Assembly: GCF_029076695.1 (NCBI RefSeq)
Contig: NZ_JARFIK010000003.1
Location: forward strand, 1-60,141
From: Adlercreutzia equolifaciens
Lineage (GTDB): Bacteria > Actinomycetota > Coriobacteriia > Coriobacteriales > Eggerthellaceae
Direction of reading: 5' to 3'
Length of the DNA: 60,141 nt
This document shows, piece after piece, positions 10,836 to 18,714 of this stretch. Within the stretch, counting starts at the first letter, position 1; each line of letters begins with the position of its first letter. Under the pieces are notes generated by a model. That model had not been told where the DNA came from. It saw only the letters and a list, made by a program, of their open reading frames with translations, and searched no databases. The position numbers were made by a program, and so were the translations under genes.

Positions 10836-11144
10836 ATGGACATGAAGAAAATGATGAAGCAGGCCCAGAAGATGCAGCGCGAGGCCGCCCTGGCCCAGGA
10901 GGAAATTGCTGCCATGACCTTCGAGGCCTCGGCGGGCGGCGGCATGGTGAAGGCCACGGCTACCGGCGAGATGGCTATCACCGACATCACCATCGATCCC
11001 ATTGCGGTGGATCCCGAGGATGTGGATATGCTGCAGGACATGGTAGTGGCAGCGGTGAACGAGGCCCTGCGCATGGCCTCCGAGGCGGCCAACAACCGCA
11101 TGAACGCCGTTATGGGCGGCGTGAAGATCCCCGGCTTGATGTAG
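10836..11144 (+). CDS. YbaB/EbfC family nucleoid-associated protein
   Basis: The 102-residue protein begins with a Met/Lys/Gln-rich helix (MDMKKMMKQAQKMQ) followed by a two-layer core that includes GGGMVKATATGEMAI, as in YbaB/EbfC proteins. These form tweezer-like dimers that bind DNA without strong sequence preference. It is encoded between dnaX and recR, its conserved position in many bacteria, with AAGGAG upstream of the ATG. Confidence 0.93.
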   Translation: MDMKKMMKQAQKMQREAALAQEEIAAMTFEASAGGGMVKATATGEMAITDITIDPIAVDPEDVDMLQDMVVAAVNEALRMASEAANNRMNAVMGGVKIPGLM

Positions 11145-11168
11145 CCGTTCGAGCGAGAGCGACTTTTC

Positions 11169-11765
11169 GTGCAAGCGGCACCGTCCATTCAGAAGCTTCT
11201 TGATGAGCTGGAGCGCCTTCCCGGCGTAGGGCCCAAGTCGGCCCAGCGCATGGCCTACTGGATCCTCAACACCGACGCCTCCGAGGCGCTGCGCCTGGCC
11301 GATGCCATCCGCGAAGTGAAGGCCGGCGTGCATTTTTGCACCCGTTGCTTCAACTACGCGGAAGGTGATCTCTGCGAGATTTGCGCCAGCGCCAAGCGCG
11401 ATAGTGCGGTCATCTGCGTCGTGGGGGAGCCGCGCGACATTCCGCCCATCGAGCGCACGGCTGTGTTCAACGGCGTCTACCATGTGTTGGGAGGCGTGCT
11501 GTCTCCCATGGACGGCATTGGCCCCGACAACTTGCGTATTGCGCCGCTCATGGCTCGCCTGGGGCGCGAAGAGGTGGACGAGGTGGTGCTGGCCCTGAAT
11601 CCCAACGTGGAGGGCGAGACCACGGCGGCCTATCTGGCTCGCCTTATCAAGCCGCTCGGCATTAAGGTGACGCGTCCGGCTAGCGGTTTGCCCGTGGGCG
11701 GCGATTTGGAATTCGCCGACGAGGTAACCCTCGGTCGCGCCCTGGAGGCGCGCTTGCCGCTGTAG
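11169..11765 (+). CDS. recR: Recombination mediator protein RecR
   Basis: The 198-residue protein works with RecO and RecF to load RecA at gaps. The helix-hairpin-helix LPGVGPKSAQRMAY is at 18-30. A four-cysteine zinc finger (C57, C60, C69, C72) follows, then a Toprim domain from about residue 80 (VVGEPRDIPPIERT). Length matches the family (about 200). The start is a GTG 24 nt after ybaB. Confidence 0.96.
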   Translation: MQAAPSIQKLLDELERLPGVGPKSAQRMAYWILNTDASEALRLADAIREVKAGVHFCTRCFNYAEGDLCEICASAKRDSAVICVVGEPRDIPPIERTAVFNGVYHVLGGVLSPMDGIGPDNLRIAPLMARLGREEVDEVVLALNPNVEGETTAAYLARLIKPLGIKVTRPASGLPVGGDLEFADEVTLGRALEARLPL

Positions 11766-11812
11766 GGAGCCGGGGCACTCGCAGGGGTGCGTCTCGCAGA
11801 ATTTAAACAACG

Positions 11813-11841
11813 AAGCGCTTGGCTAAGCCGAGCGCTTTTTT
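11813..11841 (+). terminator. Terminator after recR
   Basis: AAGCGCTTGGC (11813-11823) pairs with GCCGAGCGCTT (11827-11837) with one mismatch, followed by a run of T to 11841. It closes the SRP RNA-dedA-dnaX-ybaB-recR unit and touches the last bases of the convergent LuxR gene. Confidence 0.85.
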
Positions 11842-12796
11842 AATGCTCCCAGAAGTGCTGAGCCAGCTCGGTGCGGTTGGCGTGGCCGGTTTTCTTCAGG
11901 ATGTTGTGCATGTGCACCTTCACCGTTCCGGCGGTAAGCGACAGGGTGCTGGCGATGTTTTGGTTGTCGAGGCCCATGAGGGCGTAGCGCAACACCTCTT
12001 CTTCGCGTTTTGAGAGCTCGTGGGCCTGCACGTACAGGGGCATCAGGCGGTCGATGGACTCGGCTAAAAGCGGATCGCTTCCTGCTGGCACTTCGGCGGC
12101 ACGCAGGCGCAGGGTTATCTGGGCGGCATGGAGCACAGCCAGACCGATGCACACGAACAGCATGTTCTCCGAAGGGCTGCGCTCGGCCATGATCCACATG
12201 CCGCTAGGCAGGTTCGAGGGATCGTAGATGAGCTGGAAATACACGTTCTCCAGCACGATGGCCACGGTCAGACCCACGGCACACAGGTAGGCGGTACGGT
12301 GCCCACGCATGATGGAGCGGCGCTGGGCGTCGGGCGAGGTGCGGTACCAGTACAGGAGCACGCCGTAGCTGAAGAACAGCAGCAGTGCGCGCATGGAGTA
12401 GAAGATGAACTCGCGCCACTGGGGGTCTTTGATGAGCAGGTAGGCTGCCGCACTGGCTGCCACCCAGACCACGGTGGGAAGAAAGCGTATGGGCCAGCGC
12501 CCTTCACGGCAATAGCGGCACACGGCCAGCCACAGGAAAAGGAACGTGCCTGCTCCGGTAATGATGGTGGCCAGGGGATTGCCCACGTCGTAGAACGAGG
12601 GGGCGTCGAAGACCGCCGCCGGCGTGATGAAGTTGTCCTTGAACACCAGGGACACGTCGAAGAAATAGAAGGCGAAGCCGAGGGTGGCGAACAGGTAGGC
12701 TTTTCGGCGCGACACGAAGTAGGCGCATAGGCTGCAGGCGGCTACCAGGGTGTAGAAGAACATGATGATAAGCGTGTAGTAGAACAACAGCGTCAT
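11840..12796 (-). CDS. LuxR-family regulator with a multi-pass membrane domain
   Basis: The 318-residue protein has about seven hydrophobic segments in its first 230 residues, beginning MTLLFYYTLIIMFFYTLVAAC, and a C-terminal LuxR/FixJ helix-turn-helix: LSKREEEVLRYALMG, then NQNIASTLSLTAGTVKVHMHNILKK with the conserved TVKVH recognition helix. It is therefore a membrane-bound one-component regulator, a class common in Eggerthellaceae. The ATG at 12796 is preferred to one 33 nt upstream because the hydrophobic segment begins directly after it. It is divergent from the YfcC-type carrier gene 325 nt away, which is its most likely target. The ligand is unknown. Confidence 0.85.
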   Translation of the reverse strand: MTLLFYYTLIIMFFYTLVAACSLCAYFVSRRKAYLFATLGFAFYFFDVSLVFKDNFITPAAVFDAPSFYDVGNPLATIITGAGTFLFLWLAVCRYCREGRWPIRFLPTVVWVAASAAAYLLIKDPQWREFIFYSMRALLLFFSYGVLLYWYRTSPDAQRRSIMRGHRTAYLCAVGLTVAIVLENVYFQLIYDPSNLPSGMWIMAERSPSENMLFVCIGLAVLHAAQITLRLRAAEVPAGSDPLLAESIDRLMPLYVQAHELSKREEEVLRYALMGLDNQNIASTLSLTAGTVKVHMHNILKKTGHANRTELAQHFWEH

Positions 12797-13051
12797 GAAG
12801 CACCTCAAGCCACGGCCCGTGGCGAACAATGGGCAATCTGCTCATAGTTTAGCGAATCTCGCGTCTTGTCATTGAGGAAAAGGCGAGTCGATGCAACGCT
12901 GTCAATTAAGCGCTTGATCTGGCGTTTATTTTCGGTTTAGCCGCCACTTTCCTTCTCTATTACCGCATTATAGCCGTTCCAGAGCCTCGTTCTTGCCACG
13001 TTATACCTTGGCGACCAGAGGGGGCGCCCGATAGCCTAGGGGCAGCGAAAG

Positions 13052-13116
13052 ACAAGGAGGTCCGAGCGACGACGGGCCTCCTTGTGAGACAACGAAGCCC
13101 TCAAACGTAAGGAGGC
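13052..13116 (+). promoter_or_regulatory. Possible Shine-Dalgarno switch in the leader of the YfcC-type gene
   Basis: ACAAGGAGG at 13052-13060 pairs perfectly with CCTCCTTGT at 13077-13085. The same GCCTCCTT (13076-13083) can instead pair over 8 bp with AAGGAGGC at 13109-13116, which holds the Shine-Dalgarno sequence of the ATG at 13122. The two pairings are mutually exclusive, as in an anti-anti-SD/anti-SD switch. The rest of the 325-nt divergent region (12797-13051) is AT-richer and holds no motif I can name. Confidence 0.45.
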
Positions 13117-13121
13117 GAATC

Positions 13122-14723
13122 ATGGCTGAAGCAACCACGGGAGCAGTGATCGACGGCACCGTTCCCAGCGCGCAAGAGCCCAAGAGCGAGAAGAAGAAGC
13201 GGAAGTTCTCCTTCCCCTCGGCGTTCACTATTCTGTTCATCGTCACCATCATTGCGGTTATCTGCACCTGGTTTGTGCCAGCTGGCCAGTACTCGAAGCT
13301 GATGTATGACACGGACAGCGGCCAGCTGCAGGTAACCTCGCCCACCGGCGAGGTGTCCACTATGGATGCCACCCAGGAGAGCCTGGACAAGCTGGGTGTG
13401 AAGATCGATATCAACCAGTTCACTGACGGCGCCATTACCCAGGCCGTGTCTATCCCCGGTACCTATGAGGGCCTCGACCAGAACCCGGTAAGCTTGGCGG
13501 ATATTCCCTATTCCATGGTGTGGGGCGTCATTGACGGCATCGACGTCATGGTGTTCATCCTCTGTTTGGGCGGCTTGATCGGTGTGGTCAAAGTTACCGG
13601 GGCCTTTGAGTCGGGGCTGGCGGCCCTGACGAAGAAGACCAAGGGGCGCGAGTTTCTGCTCGTATTCGGCGTGTCGGTGTTCATGATCTTCGGTGGCACT
13701 ATGTGCGGCCTAGAGGAAGAGGCGGTGGCCTTCTATCCCATTCTGGCGCCAATATTTATTGCCCTGGGCTATGACTCCATTGTGGTGGTGGGCTCCATTT
13801 TCATGGCCGGCTCCATCGGCACCACCTTCTCGACGGTGAACCCCTTCTCGGCGGTTATCGCCTCGAACGCCGCCGGTACCGTGTTTACCGAGGGCATTGC
13901 CGTTCGTGCGTTGGCCCTGGTGGTGGGCGGCATTGTGTTCCTGCTGTACCTGCACTGGTATGCGAAGAAGGTCAAGGCCAATCCTGAGTTCAGCTATTCC
14001 TACGAAGACCGTGAGAAGTTCAATGCCGAGTGGAAGCTCGACGAGTCGAGCGCCGAGGGCCGTGAGTTCAGCTGGCGTCGCAAGCTGGTGCTGGTCATCT
14101 TCGTGGCTGCCTTCGTTATTATGATCGTGGGCGTTATGAGCCTGGGCTGGTGGTTTCCGCAGATGGCGGCCGAGTTCGTGACCTTGTCCATCTTGGTGAT
14201 GGTCATTGGCGGCACGGGCAAGGACGGCGTGGGCGAGGCCAAGATGGTTGACGCCTTCGGCGCCGGCGCCTCGAGTCTGGTGCCCGTGGCCCTTATCATC
14301 GGCCTGGCTCGCGGTGTGAATCACGTGCTGACCGAGGGCATGATCAGCGACACCATGCTGAACGCCGCTTCCAACCTGGTCACCGGCATGAGCGGCCCGC
14401 TGTTCGTTATCTGCCTGCTGCTCATCTTCTTTGTGCTGGGCTTCGTGGTTCCCTCGTCCAGCGGCCTGGCCGTGCTGTCCATGCCCATCTTCGCTCCCCT
14501 GGCTGACACCGTGGGCATTCCTCGCTGGATTATTGTGGCTGCCTACCAGTTCGGCCAGTACGCCATGCTCTACATTGCGCCGACGGGCTTGATTATGGCT
14601 ACCTTGCAGATGTTGGACATGAAGATGTCCCACTGGTTCAAGTTCGTGTGGCCCATGATGCTGTTCACGCTGGTGTTCGGTGCCATTCTGCTGAGCATCT
14701 GCTCCATCGTGTTCGCCGCTTAG
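13122..14723 (+). CDS. YfcC-family (C4-dicarboxylate/basic amino acid type) carrier
   Basis: The 533-residue protein has about 12-13 transmembrane segments after a Lys-rich N-terminus (KSEKKKRKFSF). It matches the YfcC/short-chain ion-transporter group: WFVPAGQYSK early, the VSLADIPYSMVWGVIDGIDVMVFIL segment, GTMCGLEEEAVAFYPI, and the conserved PSSSGLAVLSMPIF near the end. Relatives carry C4-dicarboxylates, short-chain fatty acids or arginine/ornithine, so the substrate cannot be assigned. It stands alone, divergent from the membrane LuxR gene, with AAGGAGG at 13109-13115. Confidence 0.85.
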   Translation: MAEATTGAVIDGTVPSAQEPKSEKKKRKFSFPSAFTILFIVTIIAVICTWFVPAGQYSKLMYDTDSGQLQVTSPTGEVSTMDATQESLDKLGVKIDINQFTDGAITQAVSIPGTYEGLDQNPVSLADIPYSMVWGVIDGIDVMVFILCLGGLIGVVKVTGAFESGLAALTKKTKGREFLLVFGVSVFMIFGGTMCGLEEEAVAFYPILAPIFIALGYDSIVVVGSIFMAGSIGTTFSTVNPFSAVIASNAAGTVFTEGIAVRALALVVGGIVFLLYLHWYAKKVKANPEFSYSYEDREKFNAEWKLDESSAEGREFSWRRKLVLVIFVAAFVIMIVGVMSLGWWFPQMAAEFVTLSILVMVIGGTGKDGVGEAKMVDAFGAGASSLVPVALIIGLARGVNHVLTEGMISDTMLNAASNLVTGMSGPLFVICLLLIFFVLGFVVPSSSGLAVLSMPIFAPLADTVGIPRWIIVAAYQFGQYAMLYIAPTGLIMATLQMLDMKMSHWFKFVWPMMLFTLVFGAILLSICSIVFAA

Positions 14724-14765
14724 GGCGGTACCGAAGAGCGGTAGCGACAAAAGAGAACGAAGCAT

Positions 14766-14797
14766 GCGAAGCGGCCCCCGATGTGGGGCCGCTTCGC
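14766..14797 (+). terminator. Hairpin after the YfcC-type gene
   Basis: GCGAAGCGGCCCC (14766-14778) pairs perfectly with GGGGCCGCTTCGC (14785-14797) over 13 bp. There is no T-run, so it may be a Rho-assisted or processing site rather than a full intrinsic terminator. Confidence 0.6.
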
Positions 14798-14990
14798 TAT
14801 GGAGGGGTCCTGCGCTGCACTGGGGGCCGTGGAGCGGCTTCGCTATGGCGCGGCGCGCTACGGCTTCGCTGCGCCAGAGGAGCAGTCCGCGGCTGCGTCG
14901 CCTTTCCGCGCGCAGGGGCGCGGCGCCTTGGCGCCTACGGGGCGGTTATGGCCGCGACGCCTCCGCTTCGACAGGCGCGTTGTGTCGTGA

Positions 14991-15252
14991 TGGTCAATAA
15001 AGCCCCGTTTTCCATCCTGCCTTTGAAAAATGCCATTCTTTGGTCAATCAGCATGTGTTTTCCGACAATTTGCTGGTCAATGAAGGAGTGTTTTCCATCC
15101 GAGCTTCTGAGGGCGTGCGCAGGGCCTGGTCAGATTTATTCGGAAATCAGATAAAGTTGAGCAATACCTCTGAATTGATGGTAAGCGCAAAGAAATTGAC
15201 CAGAAACCCGCGTTTTCAGACGCGAGGATGGCAAACGCGGTCTGATTGACCA
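14991..15252. repeat. Cluster of degenerate ~50-bp TGGTCAAT repeats in both orientations
   Basis: TGGTCAAT occurs at 14991, 15041 and 15074 on the plus strand, and a TGGTCAGA variant at 15127. Its reverse complement ATTGACCA is at 15195 and 15245. Steps of exactly 50 bp occur in both halves (14991 to 15041, 15195 to 15245). The units share an internal GTTTTCCATCC-like block 15-20 bases after TGGTCAAT in either orientation (GTTTGCCATCC, GCTTACCATC). The units thus share their body and not only their ends, so this is a family of diverged inverted and direct repeats. Confidence 0.7.
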
Positions 15253-15689
15253 GTGTGGGGTGCGGCAAGAGGGGTGATAGAGCCGATTGGCTGGGGTGTT
15301 CGGGCCGAAGAGACGGGACGACGGGGCGCTGGACGAGCACGGGCTTGGAGTGGCCTGGGGGATTCCGCAAAGCTGTCGATTACTGCACGTGGATAATCGG
15401 CTCGAGCACGCTTTTTTGAGCCTTGGCTTCAGGTGCGCGTAAGTCCCCAAGAAAAGACAAAGGGTTCTGTCCCCTCCAAAAACAGAACCCTCATCTAGCG
15501 AAGCTTGTGCGCTTCCTCGTAAGTTGCAGACTATTATAACAGGAACATTAAAAAAGCAAAAGAATTGTTGCCGAACAAAACGTTCTCCCAGATTTCGCGG
15601 TTTCTGGGAGGGCGTTCGTGGATTCCGGCGAACAGCGACTGGGGGTTTGGCAAGCGTGGTGTCTTGGCTCGGCAAACGCCTAACTATGC

Positions 15690-15720
15690 AAAGGGGCGGA
15701 ACCTCTCGTTCCACCCCTTT
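15690..15720 (-). terminator. Hairpin at the 3' end of the repeat-containing membrane protein gene
   Basis: AAAGGGGCGGAAC and GTTCCACCCCTTT pair with one mismatch around a short loop at about 15690-15720. It lies 37 nt beyond the stop codon of the minus-strand gene. Confidence 0.6.
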
Positions 15721-15756
15721 CTTCAGTGCAGCAGAGATAGACGTTGCGCTTCGCGC

Positions 15757-16611
15757 TTACTTACGGTCGGCACCCTTCTTAGCGAAGAGCTTGGCGCCGA
15801 AGGCGCAGATGTCCGTAGCGCCGAAGCCGATGAGCAGCAGCGAGAAGCCGGTCTTCAGGATTTCCTGAGACGTGGCACCGGTGGCCTGATAGGTTTGCTG
15901 GCCCAGCTGGAAGGCGTCCATGGCCTGCGCGGCTACGTTGGGCGTATGGAAGGCCAGCATGCACAGACCGAACAGCACCATGACGGCGCCTACGACGATG
16001 CCGCAAATGAGGAACACGCGGCGCGGATCAACGGCGCTGCGGGTTTTCTGGTAGGCCGCGACCGTGGCGGCAGCGTGGGGGTTGTAGCCAGCGCCTTGCG
16101 GTGCATTGCCCGTGGGCACCGTGGGGCGCGGCGGCACCGGAGCGCCATAGGCGGCCTGGTAGGCCTGAGAGGCGGTGGGGGCGGCGCCGTAGGGCACAAC
16201 GGGCTCGGTGGGGAAGGAGGAAGGTGAAACAGGGGAAACCGTCTGTTGTTCAAGCTGTCGACCTTCGACGCTGTAGCCGGCGCTGACCGGGTTGGCGGCA
16301 GGAGCGACTGCGGGCGCGGTAGCGACGGGCTCCTGTGGGGACAGCTCCTGCTGCTGCAGGAGGGCGCCGGCACGCTCGTCGGCATCGGCCGGGGAGGGCG
16401 ACACGGGGGCGGAGGTAACGCGAGCCGGCTCGCCGTCGCTCAGCGTTTCTGCTTGCAGGGCAAAGCCGGCGGCTTCGTCGTCGCCAGCGGGGACAACGGG
16501 CTCATTCGGGATGGACATGGCGTCCGAGCCGCTTACTACCTGGCTTTCTACCTGATGGCCGTCCTCGGTGTAGCCGTTAGAGACGCGAGGATCGGTGTTG
16601 TTTTCGGTCAT
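15757..16611 (-). CDS. Membrane protein with an internally duplicated N-terminal motif
   Basis: I do not recognise the family. The 284-residue protein has a long, disordered Ala/Pro/Gln-rich N-terminal part and two transmembrane segments at the C-terminus (about 197-220 and 252-272). A motif is repeated about 99 residues apart: NGYTEDGHQVESQVV (12-26) with PNEPVVPAG (35-43), and AGYSVEGRQLEQQTV (111-125) with PTEPVVPYG (134-142). This suggests an ancient internal duplication or two equivalent binding sites. The start MTENNTD at 16611 is preferred over an ATG 15 nt upstream because GAGGAG lies in between. It is a single gene between a gene-poor region and map. Confidence 0.7.
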   Translation of the reverse strand: MTENNTDPRVSNGYTEDGHQVESQVVSGSDAMSIPNEPVVPAGDDEAAGFALQAETLSDGEPARVTSAPVSPSPADADERAGALLQQQELSPQEPVATAPAVAPAANPVSAGYSVEGRQLEQQTVSPVSPSSFPTEPVVPYGAAPTASQAYQAAYGAPVPPRPTVPTGNAPQGAGYNPHAAATVAAYQKTRSAVDPRRVFLICGIVVGAVMVLFGLCMLAFHTPNVAAQAMDAFQLGQQTYQATGATSQEILKTGFSLLLIGFGATDICAFGAKLFAKKGADRK

Positions 16612-16710
16612 GAGAACTCCTCTCATTGAGGTGCTTTGGTAAGACAGACCTCAGCATAGGCGGGAAAAAGCAGCAAACGCGAAGTCGCGCGCTAAGCGTA
16701 TGCCGACCGT

Positions 16711-16751
16711 AAAAAACCCGCCATCTTGTTGTAGGGGCAAGAGGGCGGGTT
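16711..16751 (-). terminator. Terminator after map
   Basis: On the minus strand, AACCCGCC...TCTTG pairs with CAAGAT-GGCGGGTT, followed by TTTT. It lies just after the stop codon of the methionine aminopeptidase gene. Confidence 0.8.
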
Positions 16752-16781
16752 CGGGGTAGGCAGGGCTGGAACCTGGACTTG

Positions 16782-17666
16782 CTACCAGCTCAGAAGCTCG
16801 TAGCCATCCTCGGTGATGACGAGCTGCACTTCCCACTGGGCGGTCAGGGAGCGGTCCTCGGTGCGCACGGTCCAGCCGTTGGGGTCGGACATGTCGATCT
16901 CCTGCGCGCCGGCGTTGATCATGGGCTCGATGGTGAACATGAGGCCCGGCACCATAATGGGGCCCGTGCCCGGCTCGGTGACGAAGCTCACGAAGGGATC
17001 CTCGTGGAATTCAAGACCGATGCCATGACCACCGAATTCGCGCACGACGGAATAGCCGTGGGCCTTGGCATACTCGTTCACGACGGCGCCCACATCGCCC
17101 AAGTGTCCCCAGGGCTTGACGGCCTTCAGGCCCTCTTCGACGGCCTCCTTGGTGACGCGCACCAGGTCGGCCGCTTCGGGCGATACCTCGCCGATGCAGA
17201 ACATGCGGGAGGAGTCGGAGAAATAGCCGTCGCGGATAGTGGAGCAGTCCACGTTGACAATGTCGCCTTCCTTCAGCACCTCATCGGAAGAGGGGATGCC
17301 GTGGCAGACTACCTCGTTGACGGAGGTGCAGACGCTTTTCGGGAAGCCTTCGTAGTTGAGTGGGGCCGGAATGGCGTCGTGCTCGACGGTGTAATCGTGC
17401 ACCCACTGGTCGATCTGCTCGGTGGTGACGCCCGGCCCAATGCGCTCGGCCACATAGTCCAGCACGCCGATGTTCACTTCGGCGCTGTGCTTGACCCCGG
17501 CAATGTCCTCGGCGGTTTTCAGCAGGTCGCGCGGGGGAACCTCTTCGCCAGCTTCGTAGAGGGCCTCCAGGCGCTCGTCGAAGCTGAGATGGCATTTCTT
17601 GTACTTCTTGCCGCTGCCGCACCAGCATTCGTCATTGCGGCCGGGGGTGGGAAGTCCGTCGTACAT
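16782..17666 (-). CDS. map: Methionine aminopeptidase with N-terminal SEC-C motif
   Basis: The 294-residue enzyme removes the initiator methionine. The five metal ligands of the pita-bread fold appear in order: D in VNVDCSTIRDGYFSD (two Asp), H in GHGIGLEFHEDP, E in FTIEPMI, and E in WEVQLVI. The first 30 residues contain a SEC-C zinc motif (GRNDECWCGSGKKYKKCH), as in the MetAP class with an N-terminal zinc extension thought to help ribosome binding. A short interdomain linker follows. The gene is monocistronic here. Confidence 0.95.
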   Translation of the reverse strand: MYDGLPTPGRNDECWCGSGKKYKKCHLSFDERLEALYEAGEEVPPRDLLKTAEDIAGVKHSAEVNIGVLDYVAERIGPGVTTEQIDQWVHDYTVEHDAIPAPLNYEGFPKSVCTSVNEVVCHGIPSSDEVLKEGDIVNVDCSTIRDGYFSDSSRMFCIGEVSPEAADLVRVTKEAVEEGLKAVKPWGHLGDVGAVVNEYAKAHGYSVVREFGGHGIGLEFHEDPFVSFVTEPGTGPIMVPGLMFTIEPMINAGAQEIDMSDPNGWTVRTEDRSLTAQWEVQLVITEDGYELLSW

Positions 17667-17789
17667 AGGTCATGCTCCTTGCAGGCTGATGGTGAAATGA
17701 TTCTTCGCCATAGTACTACAAGTTTTCCAACGTGAACCTGTTGCGTGCCAAGGAGGGGCACAAGGTGGCACTTCTCCGTTGCGTTTGCG

Positions 17790-18389
17790 TCAGGGCTGGG
17801 AATTGGGCTCCGGCGGCCCGGGGATTTCAAGGGCGCGGTAGAGGCGGTCGGGGACAAGGCTGACCAGGTCGTCAGTCCAGCGCACGAGGTCGGTGGGCTC
17901 ATCGGAGCGGAACCAGTCGTTCAGCACCTCGCATTCCAGCTTCGAGAACACCTCTACGATGAAGCGCAAGTTGTCTGTGACGGGCACATGCCGGTAATTT
18001 TCCAGCGTATCAAGAAGCACGGTCTTGCGGTTCTCGGGCATGATGGTTTGCCCGAAGGGCGTGTTGATGGAGTACTGAATGGACTCGCGGAAGAAGTCGC
18101 GCTCTTGGGCGATGAGCCGCATATGGTGGTAATAGCCCGTGCGCCAATCAATAGTGCGGCCAATCTCGTTGAGATAGAACTGTCGGCAGAAAATGGAGTA
18201 CCACCAGGGAATGTCGTACTTGCTCTCGAAGTGGCGGTAGAAGGTCTGGCGCGAGATGCCGGCATTGCGGCAAATTTCTGCCACGGTGATTTGGTCGAGC
18301 GATTTGTTCACCGAATGGAGAATCTTCATCTTTGTGCTCAATTCCGGCGAGCTAAAGATGCTTTCGCCCAACGTAAGATCCGTGATCAT
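17790..18389 (-). CDS. TetR-family transcriptional regulator
   Basis: The 199-residue protein has a TetR-type helix-turn-helix near the N-terminus (ITVAEICRNAGISRQTFYRHFESKYDI, about residues 34-58) and an all-helical ligand domain behind it. Tryptophans at PWWY and several aromatic residues may line the pocket. It is divergent from the EamA transporter, creatininase and MHS transporter genes, and the palindromes between them are plausible operators. It is therefore the likely local regulator of the creatininase locus; the ligand is unknown. Confidence 0.88.
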   Translation of the reverse strand: MITDLTLGESIFSSPELSTKMKILHSVNKSLDQITVAEICRNAGISRQTFYRHFESKYDIPWWYSIFCRQFYLNEIGRTIDWRTGYYHHMRLIAQERDFFRESIQYSINTPFGQTIMPENRKTVLLDTLENYRHVPVTDNLRFIVEVFSKLECEVLNDWFRSDEPTDLVRWTDDLVSLVPDRLYRALEIPGPPEPNSQP

Positions 18390-18476
18390 GGCGCCTCCAC
18401 CTTCAACCGGGCTGGCCGTTCATCCTCTTGAGGGCGTTTGTGTGCTGCCCGAATAGTACCAGATAAAAGTCAAATA

Positions 18477-18530
18477 TTGACAACACGTCTATCAGAGATA
18501 TGCCGTTGCTAGAGACATATTAGCATGTCT
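18477..18530 (+). promoter_or_regulatory. Promoter-operator region of the transporter/creatininase genes
   Basis: TTGACA at 18477-18482 is a good -35. Two palindromes follow: TATC-AGA-GATA at 18490-18500 and AGACAT-N6-ATGTCT at 18513-18530. They lie where a TetR-type dimer would block transcription. A second TTGACA is near 18542. The rest of the 325-nt divergent region (18390-18714) holds nothing else I recognise before the AGGG ribosome binding site of the gene at 18715. Confidence 0.5.
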
Positions 18531-18714
18531 GTTCTGAAAATTTGACACATGACGGTTTTTGTCCGTTCAAGCGAACAGAAACCCTTTGACATTCTGTCGT
18601 GGGGAACAAGGTTCCTTGAACGACCTTTGCGATTTGCGCGGGTGCTCTTCAGAATCGAAGGCAGGGAGAAGGGCTCACTCCAATTCCATTGACGCTCAGG
18701 GAAAGAGGGTTCCT

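Larger units (their letters stand above)
14798..15756. other. Gene-poor region of about 1 kb
   Basis: No credible coding sequence is seen. It begins with GC-rich sequence repeating a GGCTTCGCTATGG-like phrase at about 14790 and 14832, then holds the TGGTCAAT repeat cluster (14991-15252). A hairpin AGGGTTCTGT/ACAGAACCCT lies at 15461-15491, and an AT-rich stretch at 15530-15580. Base composition falls clearly below that of the flanking genes. Confidence 0.6.

Noticed and set aside
14991-15252. CRISPR-like array
   Set aside because: The conserved word is only 8 bp, occurs in both orientations, and the sequences between are related to one another instead of unique; no cas genes are present.
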